Positions 42,524 through 52,206 of a stretch of 64,000 bases of DNA are shown here, in pieces. The first letter of the stretch is position 1. Every line of letters starts with the position of its first letter. The position numbers and the translations under genes were made by a program. Under the pieces are notes generated by a model that searched no databases, was not told the DNA's origin, and saw nothing but the letters and a program-made list of their open reading frames with translations. The stretch is from the NCBI GenBank assembly GCA_016714975.1, contig JADKBR010000011.1, forward strand, positions 62,001-126,000, in the 5' to 3' direction. This stretch comes from Candidatus Dechloromonas phosphorivorans (GTDB lineage: Bacteria; Pseudomonadota; Gammaproteobacteria; Burkholderiales; Rhodocyclaceae).

Positions 42524-43255
42524 ATGAGTGCGAATACAGCAGCCGACCCCGAGGATCTGGAGGCATTGTTCGATAGCATCATCCAGGACAACCTAGCGCG
42601 CGAAACTTCTGTGGCATCCGAGACGGAACCTGCTGAGCGTGCCGAGTATGCAGCGGGCGATGTCATGGGCCGCATTGGCAGTCTGACCCGCACGTTGCAC
42701 AACGCTTTGCGCGAATTGGGTTACGACCGACTGCTGGAAAAGACCGCATCTGCGATTCCCGACGCGCGCGACCGTCTGGACTATGTGGTCAAAATGACGG
42801 AACAGGCGGCGGTGCGCGCGCTGAATGCGATCGAAGCCGCGCAGCCGATTCAGGATCGGCTAGGTAACGAAGCCGGGCGTCTCTCCGAGCAGTGGCAGAG
42901 GCTGTACGACAAAAAACTGAGCGTGGACGAATTCAAGGCGCTGGTGGCGGGTACCCGCGCTTATCTCGACGACGTGCCAGCGCAGACGCACGCCACCAAC
43001 GCCCAGTTGCTTGAGATCATGATGGCGCAAGACTTCCAGGATCTGACCGGACAGGTCATAAGGAAGATTACCGCGCTGGCGCAGGATATGGAACAGCAAC
43101 TGGTGCATTTGCTGGTCGATCTGGTGCCGGTCGAGGCACGCGGCGAAATCGATGCCGGTCTGCTGAACGGGCCGGTCGTGAACGCGTCTGGTCGCAGCGA
43201 TGTGGTGACCAACCAGGATCAGGTCGACGATCTGCTGGAGAGTCTGGGGTTCTGA
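42524..43255 (+). CDS. cheZ: Protein phosphatase CheZ
   Basis: A 243-residue helical protein that dephosphorylates CheY-P. The conserved core LLEIMMAQDFQDLTGQVIRKI (~residues 163-183) contains the catalytic Gln, and the C-terminal end VDDLLESLGF is the CheY-binding peptide. The N-terminus is acidic and variable. It directly follows cheY. Confidence 0.95.
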   Translation: MSANTAADPEDLEALFDSIIQDNLARETSVASETEPAERAEYAAGDVMGRIGSLTRTLHNALRELGYDRLLEKTASAIPDARDRLDYVVKMTEQAAVRALNAIEAAQPIQDRLGNEAGRLSEQWQRLYDKKLSVDEFKALVAGTRAYLDDVPAQTHATNAQLLEIMMAQDFQDLTGQVIRKITALAQDMEQQLVHLLVDLVPVEARGEIDAGLLNGPVVNASGRSDVVTNQDQVDDLLESLGF

Positions 43256-43352
43256 GTCACTCCTGCGACGTTGAGCCCGGCACCGTCACGCAACTCAAGT
43301 GCGTCGAGCTACAGGGTGTCGCTTGCAGCCCAGCGTTGACAAGATTTCCGCA

Positions 43353-43408
43353 GAAAGCCGAGAAACCTCGCAGATGCTTGGTGGCAGGACGATTTGTTCT
43401 CGGCTTTC
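43353..43408. repeat. 12-bp inverted repeat in the pyrG leader
   Basis: GAAAGCCGAGAA (43353-43364) pairs perfectly with TTCTCGGCTTTC (43397-43408) around a 32-base loop, 58 bp before pyrG. It could be a large leader hairpin or the end of the cheYZ transcript; there is no T run. Confidence 0.5.
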
Positions 43409-43465
43409 CTAGGGTTTCTCCCGGCTTTTCGGCTATCATTTGAATTTCCCCCAGCCTGTCTTTCC

Positions 43466-45106
43466 ATGACAAAATTCGTATTCGTTACAGGCGGTGTCGT
43501 GTCCTCGCTGGGCAAGGGGATCGCCGCCGCGTCGCTGGGGGCCATTCTCGAATCGCGCGGCATCAGGGTCACCCACATCAAGCTCGATCCCTACATCAAC
43601 GTCGACCCGGGCACGATGAGTCCTTTCCAGCACGGCGAGGTTTTCGTCACCGAGGATGGTGCCGAGACCGACCTTGACCTTGGCCACTACGAGCGCTTCA
43701 CCAGCGCCAAGATGAGCCGGCGCAACAACTTTACGACCGGCCAGGTTTACGACACGGTAATCCGGAAGGAGCGGCGCGGCGAGTATCTCGGCAAGACGGT
43801 CCAGGTCATCCCGCACATCACCGACGAGATCAAGGGCAAGATCAAGGCTGGCGCGGAGGGTGCCGATGTGGCGATTGTCGAAGTCGGCGGTACCGTCGGC
43901 GACATCGAGTCACTACCGTTTCTCGAAGCGATCCGCCAGATGGGTATCGAGGAGGGGCGCATCAACGTCTGCTACATGCACCTGACGCTGCTGCCCTACA
44001 TTCCGACCGCCGGTGAATTGAAGACGAAGCCGACCCAGCACTCGGTCAAGGAGTTGCGCGAAATCGGCATCCAGCCGGACATCCTGCTGTGCCGTGCCGA
44101 CCGTTCGATCCCGGTCGAGGAACGGCGCAAGATCGCACTGTTCTGCAATGTGATGCCGGAAGCGGTCATCGAATGTCTCGACGCGGACTCTATCTACAAG
44201 ATCCCGGCCATGCTGCACGAGCAGATGATCGACGAGATCGTCTGCCACAAGCTCGGCATCCTGGCGAAGGCAGCCGACCTGTCGGTCTGGAAACGGCTGA
44301 TCGATGCGCTGGAACATCCGCAATACAAGGTCAGGATCGCTTTCGTTGGCAAGTATGTTGATCTGACCGAATCCTACAAGTCGCTGATCGAGGCGATCAA
44401 GCACGCGGGAATACACACCCGTTGCCAGGTCGTCATTGAATATCTCGATTCCGAAAGCATTGAGAAGGATGGCTGTGGTCTCCTGAAGGGCGTCGATGCC
44501 ATCCTGGTCCCTGGTGGCTTCGGTCGCCGCGGCACCGAAGGCAAGATCGCCGCGATTCGCTATGCCCGCGAGAACAAGGTGCCTTACCTTGGCATTTGCC
44601 TCGGCATGCAGCTGGCAGTCGTCGAGTTCGCCCGAGATGTGGCCGGCATGGCAGGAGCCCATTCAACCGAGTTCGTTCCGGACACGCCGTACCCGGTGAT
44701 TGGGCTGATTACTGAATGGCTGGATGCCTCCGGCAAGGTCGAGAAGCGCGGCGAGGATTCCGACCTCGGCGGCACCATGCGTCTCGGTGCCCAGGTCTGC
44801 AAGCTGGCCGAAGGCTCTCTGGCCCGCGAAATCTACGGTGTGACCGAAATAACCGAGCGCCACCGTCATCGTTACGAAGTTAACAACACGCTGTTGGGAC
44901 AACTCGAAGAGAAGGGTCTGAAGGTGGCCGGTCGGGCGCCAGGCACCGGTCTTTGCGAAATGGTCGAACTTCCCGCTGAGGTCCATCCATGGTTCGTCGG
45001 CTGCCAGTTCCACCCGGAATTCACCTCCAATCCGCGTCAGGGCCACCCACTATTCACTTCTTTCGTGAAGGCAGCGCTGGCTAACCAGCAGGCCAAGGGA
45101 AAATGA
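43466..45106 (+). CDS. pyrG: CTP synthase
   Basis: A 546-residue enzyme that aminates UTP to CTP using glutamine. The N-terminal synthetase domain has FVTGGVVSSLGKGI (P-loop) and the amidotransferase domain has the catalytic Cys in LGICLGMQLAV (~residue 385) and a C-terminal His/Glu in FHPEFTSNP. ATG 43466 (MTKFVFVTGG) is chosen over an upstream in-frame start. It overlaps kdsA by 4 bp, the pyrG-kdsA-eno order of betaproteobacteria. Confidence 0.97.
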   Translation: MTKFVFVTGGVVSSLGKGIAAASLGAILESRGIRVTHIKLDPYINVDPGTMSPFQHGEVFVTEDGAETDLDLGHYERFTSAKMSRRNNFTTGQVYDTVIRKERRGEYLGKTVQVIPHITDEIKGKIKAGAEGADVAIVEVGGTVGDIESLPFLEAIRQMGIEEGRINVCYMHLTLLPYIPTAGELKTKPTQHSVKELREIGIQPDILLCRADRSIPVEERRKIALFCNVMPEAVIECLDADSIYKIPAMLHEQMIDEIVCHKLGILAKAADLSVWKRLIDALEHPQYKVRIAFVGKYVDLTESYKSLIEAIKHAGIHTRCQVVIEYLDSESIEKDGCGLLKGVDAILVPGGFGRRGTEGKIAAIRYARENKVPYLGICLGMQLAVVEFARDVAGMAGAHSTEFVPDTPYPVIGLITEWLDASGKVEKRGEDSDLGGTMRLGAQVCKLAEGSLAREIYGVTEITERHRHRYEVNNTLLGQLEEKGLKVAGRAPGTGLCEMVELPAEVHPWFVGCQFHPEFTSNPRQGHPLFTSFVKAALANQQAKGK

Positions 45107-45957
45107 AGCTTTGCGGTTTCGAGGCCGGGCTGGATCAGCCCTTGTTTCTGATAGCCGGCCCATGCACGGCGGAGTCTCTGCAACTATGCCTGGATGTCGC
45201 TGGCGCCATGAAGGAAATCTGCGCGCGGCTCGGCGTGAATTACATCTTCAAAGCGTCCTACGACAAGGCCAACCGTAGCTCCGGCAAGTCGGCGCGCGGC
45301 CTGGGGCTGGAGGCGGGCATGCGCATTTTCTCCGAAGTGCAGACTCAGATCGGTGTCCCGGTGCTGACCGATGTGCACAGTATTGACGATATTGTGGCGG
45401 TGGCCGCCACGGTCGACGTCCTGCAAACCCCGGCTTTCCTCTGTCGCCAGACCGATTTCATTCATGCCGTGGCCGCCTGCGGCAAGCCGGTCAATATCAA
45501 GAAGGGTCAGTTCCTGGCGCCGGGTGACATGATGAATGTTGTCGATAAGGCGCGCGAAGTGAATGATGGCGCCGACAACCTGATGGTTTGCGAGCGTGGC
45601 GCCAGCTTCGGCTACAACAACCTTGTATCGGACATGCGCAGCCTGGCAATCATGCGCGAGACCGGCTGCCCGGTCGTTTTCGATGCAACTCACAGCGTGC
45701 AGTTGCCGGGCGGGCAGGGTGCGACGTCCGGCGGACAGCGCGAATTCGTTCCGGTGCTGGCCCGGGCAGCGGTCGCCGTCGGCATTTCCGGGCTGTTCAT
45801 GGAAACCCATCCGTGCCCGGAGAAGGCCTGGTCGGACGGTCCGAACAGCTGGCCGCTCGATCGCATGGAAACCCTGCTGACGACATTGGTCACGCTCGAC
45901 AGGGTGGTCAAGGCGGCTGGGTTCGAGGAACTGAAGCAAGCGGCTACATGTTTATAG
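45103..45957 (+). CDS. kdsA: 3-deoxy-8-phosphooctulonate synthase (KDO8P synthase)
   Basis: A 284-residue TIM-barrel enzyme joining phosphoenolpyruvate and arabinose 5-phosphate to make KDO-8-phosphate for lipopolysaccharide. LIAGPCTAES, FKASYDKANRSS, LQTPAFLCRQTDF, CERGASFGYNNLVSDMR and FDATHSVQLPGG are family motifs. The start overlaps the pyrG stop. Confidence 0.97.
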   Translation: MKLCGFEAGLDQPLFLIAGPCTAESLQLCLDVAGAMKEICARLGVNYIFKASYDKANRSSGKSARGLGLEAGMRIFSEVQTQIGVPVLTDVHSIDDIVAVAATVDVLQTPAFLCRQTDFIHAVAACGKPVNIKKGQFLAPGDMMNVVDKAREVNDGADNLMVCERGASFGYNNLVSDMRSLAIMRETGCPVVFDATHSVQLPGGQGATSGGQREFVPVLARAAVAVGISGLFMETHPCPEKAWSDGPNSWPLDRMETLLTTLVTLDRVVKAAGFEELKQAATCL

Positions 45958-46003
45958 GTTGCTTTAAATAATAATTTTATTTACCTGAATATTAAGGAAA
46001 AAC

Positions 46004-47287
46004 ATGAGTTCAATCGTTGATGTTGTGGCACGCGAGATTCTCGATTCGCGCGGCAACCCCACCGTCGAAGCCGATGTGCTTCTGGAAAGCGGCGTCATGG
46101 GCCGGGCCGCGGTGCCGTCCGGTGCCTCCACCGGTTCCCGCGAAGCGATCGAACTGCGCGACGGCGATGCTGGCCGCTATCTTGGCAAGGGTGTCCAGCA
46201 GGCGGTCGAGAACGTCAATACCGAAATCTCCGAAGCCATCATCGGCCTCGACGCCCAGGAACAGGCTTTCATCGATCAGACGATGATCGATCTCGACGGC
46301 ACCGACAACAAGTCGCGCCTCGGCGCCAATGCTATCCTCGCGGTCTCCATGGCCGTCGCCAAGGCCGCCGCCGAGGAATCCGGCCTGCCGCTTTACCGCT
46401 ACTTTGGCGGTATGAGCCCGATGCAGATGCCGGTGCCGATGATGAACATAATCAACGGTGGCGAGCACGCCAACAACAGCCTGGATATCCAGGAATTCAT
46501 GATCATGCCAGTCGGCGCCTCCACCTTCCGCGAGGCGCTGCGCTGTGGCGCCGAGATTTTCCATGCGCTGAAGAAACTGCTCGACAAGAAAGGCCATTCG
46601 ACCGCCGTTGGGGATGAGGGTGGCTTCGCCCCCAACCTTGGCAGCCACGCCGAGGCGCTTGAAATCATCATGAAGGCAATCGAGAAGGCCGGGTATATTG
46701 CGGGTCAGGACGTCCTGCTGGCGCTCGACTGTGCCGCTTCGGAGTTCTACAAGGATGGCAAGTACCACCTGGCGGGGGAAGGCCTGCAGCTGACTTCTTC
46801 CCAGTTCACCGACTACCTGGCCAATCTGGCCGACCACTTCCCGATCGTTTCGATCGAGGATGGTATGGCCGAGAGCGACTGGGACGGCTGGAAACTGCTG
46901 ACCCAACGCCTGGGCAGGACGGTGCAGATCGTCGGCGACGACATTTTCGTTACCAACACCCGGATCTTCAAGGAAGGCATCAAGCAGGGCATTGCCAATT
47001 CGATTCTGGTCAAGATCAACCAGATCGGCACGCTTTCCGAGACCTTTGCAGCGGTCGAGATGGCCAAGCGCGCCGGCTACACCGCGGTGATTTCGCATCG
47101 CTCCGGTGAAACCGAGGACAGCACCATCGCCGATATCGCCGTCGGTCTCAACGCCGGACAGATCAAGACCGGTTCGTTGTCGCGTTCCGACCGCATCGCC
47201 AAGTACAACCAGTTGCTGCGCATCGAGGAAGATCTCGGGGATACCGCCTCGTACCCCGGTCGCGAGACCTTCTACAACCTGCGCTGA
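46004..47287 (+). CDS. eno: Enolase
   Basis: A 427-residue glycolytic enzyme (2-phosphoglycerate to phosphoenolpyruvate), also a degradosome partner in some bacteria. AREILDSRGNPTVE, VPSGASTGSREA, GGEHANNSLDIQEFMI, VSIEDGMAESDW and VISHRSGETEDSTIAD are present. AAGGAAA precedes the ATG. The 46-bp gap after kdsA is AT-rich and may hold a promoter. Confidence 0.98.
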   Translation: MSSIVDVVAREILDSRGNPTVEADVLLESGVMGRAAVPSGASTGSREAIELRDGDAGRYLGKGVQQAVENVNTEISEAIIGLDAQEQAFIDQTMIDLDGTDNKSRLGANAILAVSMAVAKAAAEESGLPLYRYFGGMSPMQMPVPMMNIINGGEHANNSLDIQEFMIMPVGASTFREALRCGAEIFHALKKLLDKKGHSTAVGDEGGFAPNLGSHAEALEIIMKAIEKAGYIAGQDVLLALDCAASEFYKDGKYHLAGEGLQLTSSQFTDYLANLADHFPIVSIEDGMAESDWDGWKLLTQRLGRTVQIVGDDIFVTNTRIFKEGIKQGIANSILVKINQIGTLSETFAAVEMAKRAGYTAVISHRSGETEDSTIADIAVGLNAGQIKTGSLSRSDRIAKYNQLLRIEEDLGDTASYPGRETFYNLR

Positions 47288-47293
47288 CGCTCG

Positions 47294-47578
47294 ATGCGCT
47301 GGCTGACGGTCGGCCTTCTCGCACTGATCGCCATGCTGCAATACCCGCTGTGGCTGGGTAAGGGAGGCTGGCTGAAAGTCTGGGAATTCGACCGTCAATT
47401 GCAGCAGCAGAAGGAAGTGACCAGGAAGATGGAGATCAGGAATGCGGGCCTCGATGCCGAGGTCCGCGATCTCAAGCAGGGCTACGACGCGATCGAGGAG
47501 CGCGCCCGATTCGAACTTGGCATGATCCGCCAGGATGAGAGTTTTGTTCAGATTCCGGAAAAGTTCCCGGGAAAATAA
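47294..47578 (+). CDS. ftsB: Cell division protein FtsB
   Basis: A 94-residue bitopic protein of the FtsQLB divisome complex. A single N-terminal membrane helix (LTVGLLALIAMLQYPLWLG) is followed by a coiled coil (~25-70, QLQQQKEVTRKMEIRNAGLDAE) and the conserved ERARFELGMIRQDE. It is 6 bp after eno, the conserved eno-ftsB order. Confidence 0.93.
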   Translation: MRWLTVGLLALIAMLQYPLWLGKGGWLKVWEFDRQLQQQKEVTRKMEIRNAGLDAEVRDLKQGYDAIEERARFELGMIRQDESFVQIPEKFPGK

Positions 47579-47672
47579 GCGAAATAAAGGTGTCAACCGC
47601 AGTAGTCACCAGCATCTCCCTCCGCTAGAATCGCTCACAGCAGTACCCCGCAGAGCGCTCAAGGAGAACTAC

Positions 47673-48146
47673 ATGCTGCTGAAGGTTGGCGATTGTGCGC
47701 CAGCGTTTTCATTGCCGGATGCCGATATGGCCCGGATCGATCTCGCGAGTTACAAGGGCGGAAAGCATATCGTTCTTTTCTTCTACCCCAAGGACGGGAC
47801 ACCCGGCTGCACGAAAGAGGCCACCGATTTTTCCGATCACGAAGAGGAGTTCGAGCGGGAGAATTGTGTACTCTTTGGCATCAGTCGCGACGAATGCCTG
47901 AAACACGCCGAGTTTCGCGACAGAGAGGGTATTGGCACCGAACTGCTGTCGGATGCAGAGGGCCTTGTCTGCAAGCAATACGGCGTCTGGCAGGCGCGGG
48001 AAGTGGATGGTCACCGGAAATTCGGGATCGTCCGCTCTACCTTCATCATCGACATATCCGGCGTGATTCGTCACGCACTTTACAACGTCAGTTACAAGGG
48101 CCACGCACTGGAAGTGTTGCGCCTCGTCAAGGAACTCAATTCATGA
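47673..48146 (+). CDS. bcp: Thioredoxin-dependent peroxiredoxin (Bcp/PrxQ type)
   Basis: A 157-residue thiol peroxidase. The peroxidatic Cys is in FFYPKDGTPGCTKEATDF (~residue 46); no Cys stands five residues later, so it lacks the typical resolving Cys of E. coli Bcp, and another Cys (FERENCVLFG or DECLKH) may act instead. AAGGAG precedes ATG 47673. It overlaps the next gene by 4 bp. Confidence 0.93.
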   Translation: MLLKVGDCAPAFSLPDADMARIDLASYKGGKHIVLFFYPKDGTPGCTKEATDFSDHEEEFERENCVLFGISRDECLKHAEFRDREGIGTELLSDAEGLVCKQYGVWQAREVDGHRKFGIVRSTFIIDISGVIRHALYNVSYKGHALEVLRLVKELNS

Positions 48147-48643
48147 ACATGCAGGTTTCCAGGAATTCCGTGATCACCCTCGACTATCACGTCACCGATC
48201 CCGATGGCGATGTGGTGGACGAAGGGCGCGAGCCGCTCGTCTATCTGCATGGCGGTTACGAGGACATCTTCTTGAAGATCGAGGAAGCCCTGCAGGGCAA
48301 GACCGTCGGCGAATCGGTCAAGGTCAAGTTGCAGCCGGACGAGGCCTTTGGCGATTACGACGCCGAAATGGTCCAGGTCGAGTCGCGCAAGGATTTTCCC
48401 AAGGAACTCGAAGTCGGCATGCAGTTCGAGGGCGGCCCCGAAGAGGGGGAGGAAGACGAGCTCGTCATCTACCGCGTAACCGAGATCGCCGACGACAAGG
48501 TGGTGCTCGACGGCAACCATCCGCTGGCTGGCATGGCGCTGATCTTCACCTGTACGGTAACGGCGATCCGCCCGGCCAGCGTCGAGGAGCTTGAGCACGG
48601 TCACGTCCATACTGGGGACGATGACGAGGAAACCTGTCACTGA
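48143..48643 (+). CDS. slyD: FKBP-type peptidyl-prolyl cis-trans isomerase (SlyD family)
   Basis: A 166-residue prolyl isomerase/chaperone. The FKBP domain (NSVITLDYHVTDPDGDVVDEG near the start, HPLAGMALIFTCTV at the end) is split by an insert-in-flap domain (~70-125), as in SlyD. The C-terminal tail has only a short His/Asp/Cys segment (HGHVHTGDDDEETCH), smaller than the metal-binding tail of E. coli SlyD. It overlaps bcp at the 5' end and the convergent phosphoesterase gene by 7 bp at the 3' end. Confidence 0.93.
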   Translation: MNMQVSRNSVITLDYHVTDPDGDVVDEGREPLVYLHGGYEDIFLKIEEALQGKTVGESVKVKLQPDEAFGDYDAEMVQVESRKDFPKELEVGMQFEGGPEEGEEDELVIYRVTEIADDKVVLDGNHPLAGMALIFTCTVTAIRPASVEELEHGHVHTGDDDEETCH

Positions 48644-49557
48644 GCCGTGGGCGGCCAGGAATAGGTTTCGAAGCGGAACAGCGCGGGTGAGTCGGGATCG
48701 ATGATCCCGCGCGTCCAGCCCATCAGCGGATAGCCGAAGGTTTCTACGCGGGTGAAGTTGACGATTCGATTGCCCATGCTGTCGCGCAACGGTTGATCGA
48801 TGCGGCTTACGTGGGTATCGCCATGAACCGCGACCACCTGACCCGGAAAAGCGAGCGTTTCCCGGCGGACGGTTTCCAGAAATTCGCGAAAGCCACGATG
48901 CGGCAAGCCCTGTGCAAAATGCCTGAAGCCTGGATTAGCCTGGAACAGCAGGATGATTCCCGCCATCTTGTCCCGCCGGGCGCGGGCGAAACTGTCGGTC
49001 AGCCACTGCAGCACGATCGGGTTGCGCGCCAGGAACTCGTCGCCGGCGTCGTCCTGCCATCCGTGGTTGTTGCCTGACCCCGGTAGATTGAGGGTCACGA
49101 ACAGGACTGGCCCGAGGCGAAAGCGCGAATGTTCCGGGTAGGCGCCGGGCTGACGTTCGAGCGGGATCGTTTTCCGGCCGAGCGAGTCGGGGCGGTGCCA
49201 GAACAGCGAACGCAGCGTGGCAAGGCGTTCCAGCGGATCGTAGGAGCCATTCGAGACCCGGCTGCAGTCGGTCCACTCGTTGTCCCCCGGAACGAAGACG
49301 AAGGGCACGCGGCTGGCATTGAACAGTTGCTGGCGATCGGCGAATACGGCGTCGTCGCAACGCGCCTGACCATGCTTGATGTCCCCGATATGGGCAATCA
49401 ACGCGACATGGGTGTCGGCGATGGCCTCCAGCATGCGTGGCAATTCGCGCCTTTCGTGGGCTGAGTAGGGCACGTCGCCGATCAGCGCAAACTGCCAGGT
49501 TTCGCCGTGAGCCAGCGCGGCAACGCAAAAACAGACGCCAAGCAGCCAGCGCCTCAT
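48637..49557 (-). CDS. Secreted metallophosphoesterase
   Basis: A 306-residue calcineurin-like phosphoesterase with a signal peptide (LLGVCFCVAALAHG). Metal-site motifs are FALIGDVPYS, AHIGDIKHG, VPGDNEWTDC (GD-N) and the C-terminal VVAVHGDTHVSRID. Its 5' end overlaps mutS by 4 bp, although the two are functionally unrelated. The substrate is unknown. Confidence 0.83.
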   Translation of the reverse strand: MRRWLLGVCFCVAALAHGETWQFALIGDVPYSAHERRELPRMLEAIADTHVALIAHIGDIKHGQARCDDAVFADRQQLFNASRVPFVFVPGDNEWTDCSRVSNGSYDPLERLATLRSLFWHRPDSLGRKTIPLERQPGAYPEHSRFRLGPVLFVTLNLPGSGNNHGWQDDAGDEFLARNPIVLQWLTDSFARARRDKMAGIILLFQANPGFRHFAQGLPHRGFREFLETVRRETLAFPGQVVAVHGDTHVSRIDQPLRDSMGNRIVNFTRVETFGYPLMGWTRGIIDPDSPALFRFETYSWPPTAQ

Positions 49558-52178
49558 CCGGCAAGTTTCTTCAGGGCATAGAGCGCGTCGAGCGCTTGGC
49601 GTGGCGTCAGGCTGTCGGGATCGATGGTGGCCAGTTGCTCCAGCACCGGATCCGGTTCGGGTTCGGCCGGTTCCGGTTCGCCCTGAGCGAAAAGATCGGG
49701 TTGCAGCGGGTCGACCGCGCCCCGCTGCTCGAATTCGCGCAGTTGCCTGCGCGCGGCGCGGACGACGGCGTTGGGGATGCCGGCCAGCGCGGCAACCTGG
49801 ATGCCGTAGCTCTGGTTGGCCGGACCTTCTTCGACGGCGTGCAGGAAGACGATACGGTCGTTGTGCTCGACGGCATCGAGATGGACATTGGCCAGTTCGC
49901 TGTATTCGTGTGCAAGCCGGGTCATTTCGAAATAATGCGTCGCGAACAGCGTCAGGCAGCGGTTCCTGGCGATCAGGTGGCGAAGGATGGCGAAGGCCAG
50001 CGCCATGCCGTCAAACGTGGACGTGCCGCGGCCGATTTCGTCCATCAGCACCAGGCTTTGCGCGGTGGCGTGGTGCAGGATGGCGGCCGCCTCGGTCATT
50101 TCGACCATGAAGGTCGAGCGCCCGGAAGCGAGGTCGTCGGAAGCGCCGATGCGGGTGAAGATGCGGTCGAGCGGGCCGAGCACGCAACGGTCGGCCGGCA
50201 CGTAGCTGCCGATGTGGGCGAGCAGGGCGATCAGCGCCATCTGGCGCATGAAGGTTGATTTGCCGCCCATGTTGGGGCCGGTGATCAGCAGCAGGCGACG
50301 GTTTTCGGCGAGCCGGCAGTCGTTGGCGATGAAGGTCTCGGCGCTGTTGGCCATTTCGCCCTCGACTACCGGGTGGCGGCCGCCGGTTACGGTCAACCCG
50401 ATTTCCGGGGCAAATTCCGGCTTGCACCAGTTCCGCTTGAGGGCGGTATCGGCGAAACCGGCCAGCAGGTCAAGCTGGGCGACGGCGCGGGCAATGGTCT
50501 GCAGCGTCGGCACGGCCGGCAGCAGTTCGTCAAGAATGCCTTCGTACAGGAGCTTTTCGCGGGTCAGCGAGCGTTCCTGGGCGGACAGCGCTTTGTCCTC
50601 GAAGGTTTTGAGCTCGGGCGTGATGTAGCGCTCGGCATTCTTCAGCGTCTGACGCCGGCGGTAATCGTCGGGGATTCTTTCGATATTGGCATGGGTGACT
50701 TCGATGTAGAAGCCATGCACCTTGTTGTACTCGACCTTGAGGCTGGCGATGCCGCTGCGCTCGCGCTCACGCACTTCCATATCGACCAGATAGGCGCCGC
50801 AGTTGTCGTTCAGCGAGCGCAATTCGTCGAGTTCGGCGTCGTAGCCGGTAGCTATCGCGCCACCGTCGCGAATCTGTGCCGATGGTTCGGCGGCGATGGC
50901 GCGGGTCAGCAGATTGAGCGCGGCGTGTGGCGTTTCGATCTGGATGTCGAGTTCCGCGAGCAGCGGCGAAGCCGTGCCAGCGATCGGCTGGCGCAAGGTG
51001 TCGAGGCGGCCCAGCGACTCGCGCAGGCTGGCGAGTTCACGTGGTCGGGCATTGCGCAAGGCGATGCGCCCGGCGATGCGCTCGATGTCGGCGATGCCCT
51101 TCAACTCACGGCGGACCTCGCCGGCCATCCGGCCGTATTCTTCGAGCAGGGATTCGACGGCGCCATGGCGGGCAGCCGGAATGGCGCGTTGGCGCAACGG
51201 ATGATGCAGGGAGTGGCGCAGCAGGCGCGACCCCATGCTGGTCACGCAATTGTCGAGCAGAGAGAAAAGGGTCGGCGCTGGCAGCCCGCGCAGGGTTTCG
51301 GTCAGTTCGAGATTACGCCGGGTGGCGAGATCGAGGCCGAGGTAGGCGCCTTCGAGTTCCACGGTCAACGCCCGCAAGTGCGGCAATTTCCCCGACTGCG
51401 TGGCCTGCGCGTACTGCAGCAGCGCGCCGGCGGCAGCGATGGCGGGTCTCAGCCCCTCGGCCCCAAAACCGGCCAGCGAGGCGACCTTGAATTGCTCGCA
51501 AAGCAGGCGTTTGGCCGAGTCGAACTCGAAATGCCAGTCCGGTTGCCGCGTGCGGGCAGCCTCCAGCGAAAAATCGGGCGACCAGGATTCAGGATGGAGA
51601 ATTTCCGCCGGACGAATACGCTCAAGTGCCGCCGCGATCTGGTCGTTCGGCGTTTCGGTCAGGATGAACTCGCCGCTGGCCAGATTCAGGCGAGCAATAC
51701 CGCCGGTATTGCGGATTGAGGTCAGCGCCAGCAGCCAGACGTCGCGCTTGTCGTCGAGCAGCGCGGCATCGGTCAGCGTTCCCGGCGTGACGATGCGCGA
51801 CACGGCGCGCTCGACCGGCCCCTTGCTGGTCGCCGGATCGCCGACCTGCTCGCAGATCACCACCGACTCGCCGGCCTTGACCAGCTTGGCGAGGTAAGGC
51901 TCGAGCGAATGGAAGGGCACGCCGGCCATGCGGATCGGCACACCCGCCGACTGGCCGCGCGTGGTCAGCGTGATGTCGAGCAGCCGCGCCGCCTTCTCGG
52001 CATCGTCGTGGAACAGCTCGTAGAAATCCCCCATCCGGTAAAACAGCAGCGTGTCCGGATGATTGGCCTTGAGCGCCAGGTACTGGCGCATCATAGGCGT
52101 GTGCTTCGAGAGGTCGGGAGATTCAGGGGCCATTGAATCGGTGTCTTGGGTGGGTGCGGCAGGGCGCAATTGTCCCAT
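49554..52178 (-). CDS. mutS: DNA mismatch repair protein MutS
   Basis: An 874-residue mismatch-binding ATPase. The N-terminal mismatch domain has LLFYRMGDFYELFHDDA (with the F-x-E contact), and the C-terminal ATPase has ITGPNMGGKSTFMRQ (Walker A), LVLMDEIGRGTSTFDGM (Walker B) and FATHYFEMTRL. The start is uncertain: ATG 52178 gives MGQLRPAAP, ATG 52133 gives MAPESPDLS; neither has a good ribosome site. It is 28 bp after the menD stop on the same strand. Confidence 0.96.
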   Translation of the reverse strand: MGQLRPAAPTQDTDSMAPESPDLSKHTPMMRQYLALKANHPDTLLFYRMGDFYELFHDDAEKAARLLDITLTTRGQSAGVPIRMAGVPFHSLEPYLAKLVKAGESVVICEQVGDPATSKGPVERAVSRIVTPGTLTDAALLDDKRDVWLLALTSIRNTGGIARLNLASGEFILTETPNDQIAAALERIRPAEILHPESWSPDFSLEAARTRQPDWHFEFDSAKRLLCEQFKVASLAGFGAEGLRPAIAAAGALLQYAQATQSGKLPHLRALTVELEGAYLGLDLATRRNLELTETLRGLPAPTLFSLLDNCVTSMGSRLLRHSLHHPLRQRAIPAARHGAVESLLEEYGRMAGEVRRELKGIADIERIAGRIALRNARPRELASLRESLGRLDTLRQPIAGTASPLLAELDIQIETPHAALNLLTRAIAAEPSAQIRDGGAIATGYDAELDELRSLNDNCGAYLVDMEVRERERSGIASLKVEYNKVHGFYIEVTHANIERIPDDYRRRQTLKNAERYITPELKTFEDKALSAQERSLTREKLLYEGILDELLPAVPTLQTIARAVAQLDLLAGFADTALKRNWCKPEFAPEIGLTVTGGRHPVVEGEMANSAETFIANDCRLAENRRLLLITGPNMGGKSTFMRQMALIALLAHIGSYVPADRCVLGPLDRIFTRIGASDDLASGRSTFMVEMTEAAAILHHATAQSLVLMDEIGRGTSTFDGMALAFAILRHLIARNRCLTLFATHYFEMTRLAHEYSELANVHLDAVEHNDRIVFLHAVEEGPANQSYGIQVAALAGIPNAVVRAARRQLREFEQRGAVDPLQPDLFAQGEPEPAEPEPDPVLEQLATIDPDSLTPRQALDALYALKKLAG

Positions 52179-52206
52179 CAACGGGAGGTCCCCGCCACCC
52201 GCTGGA

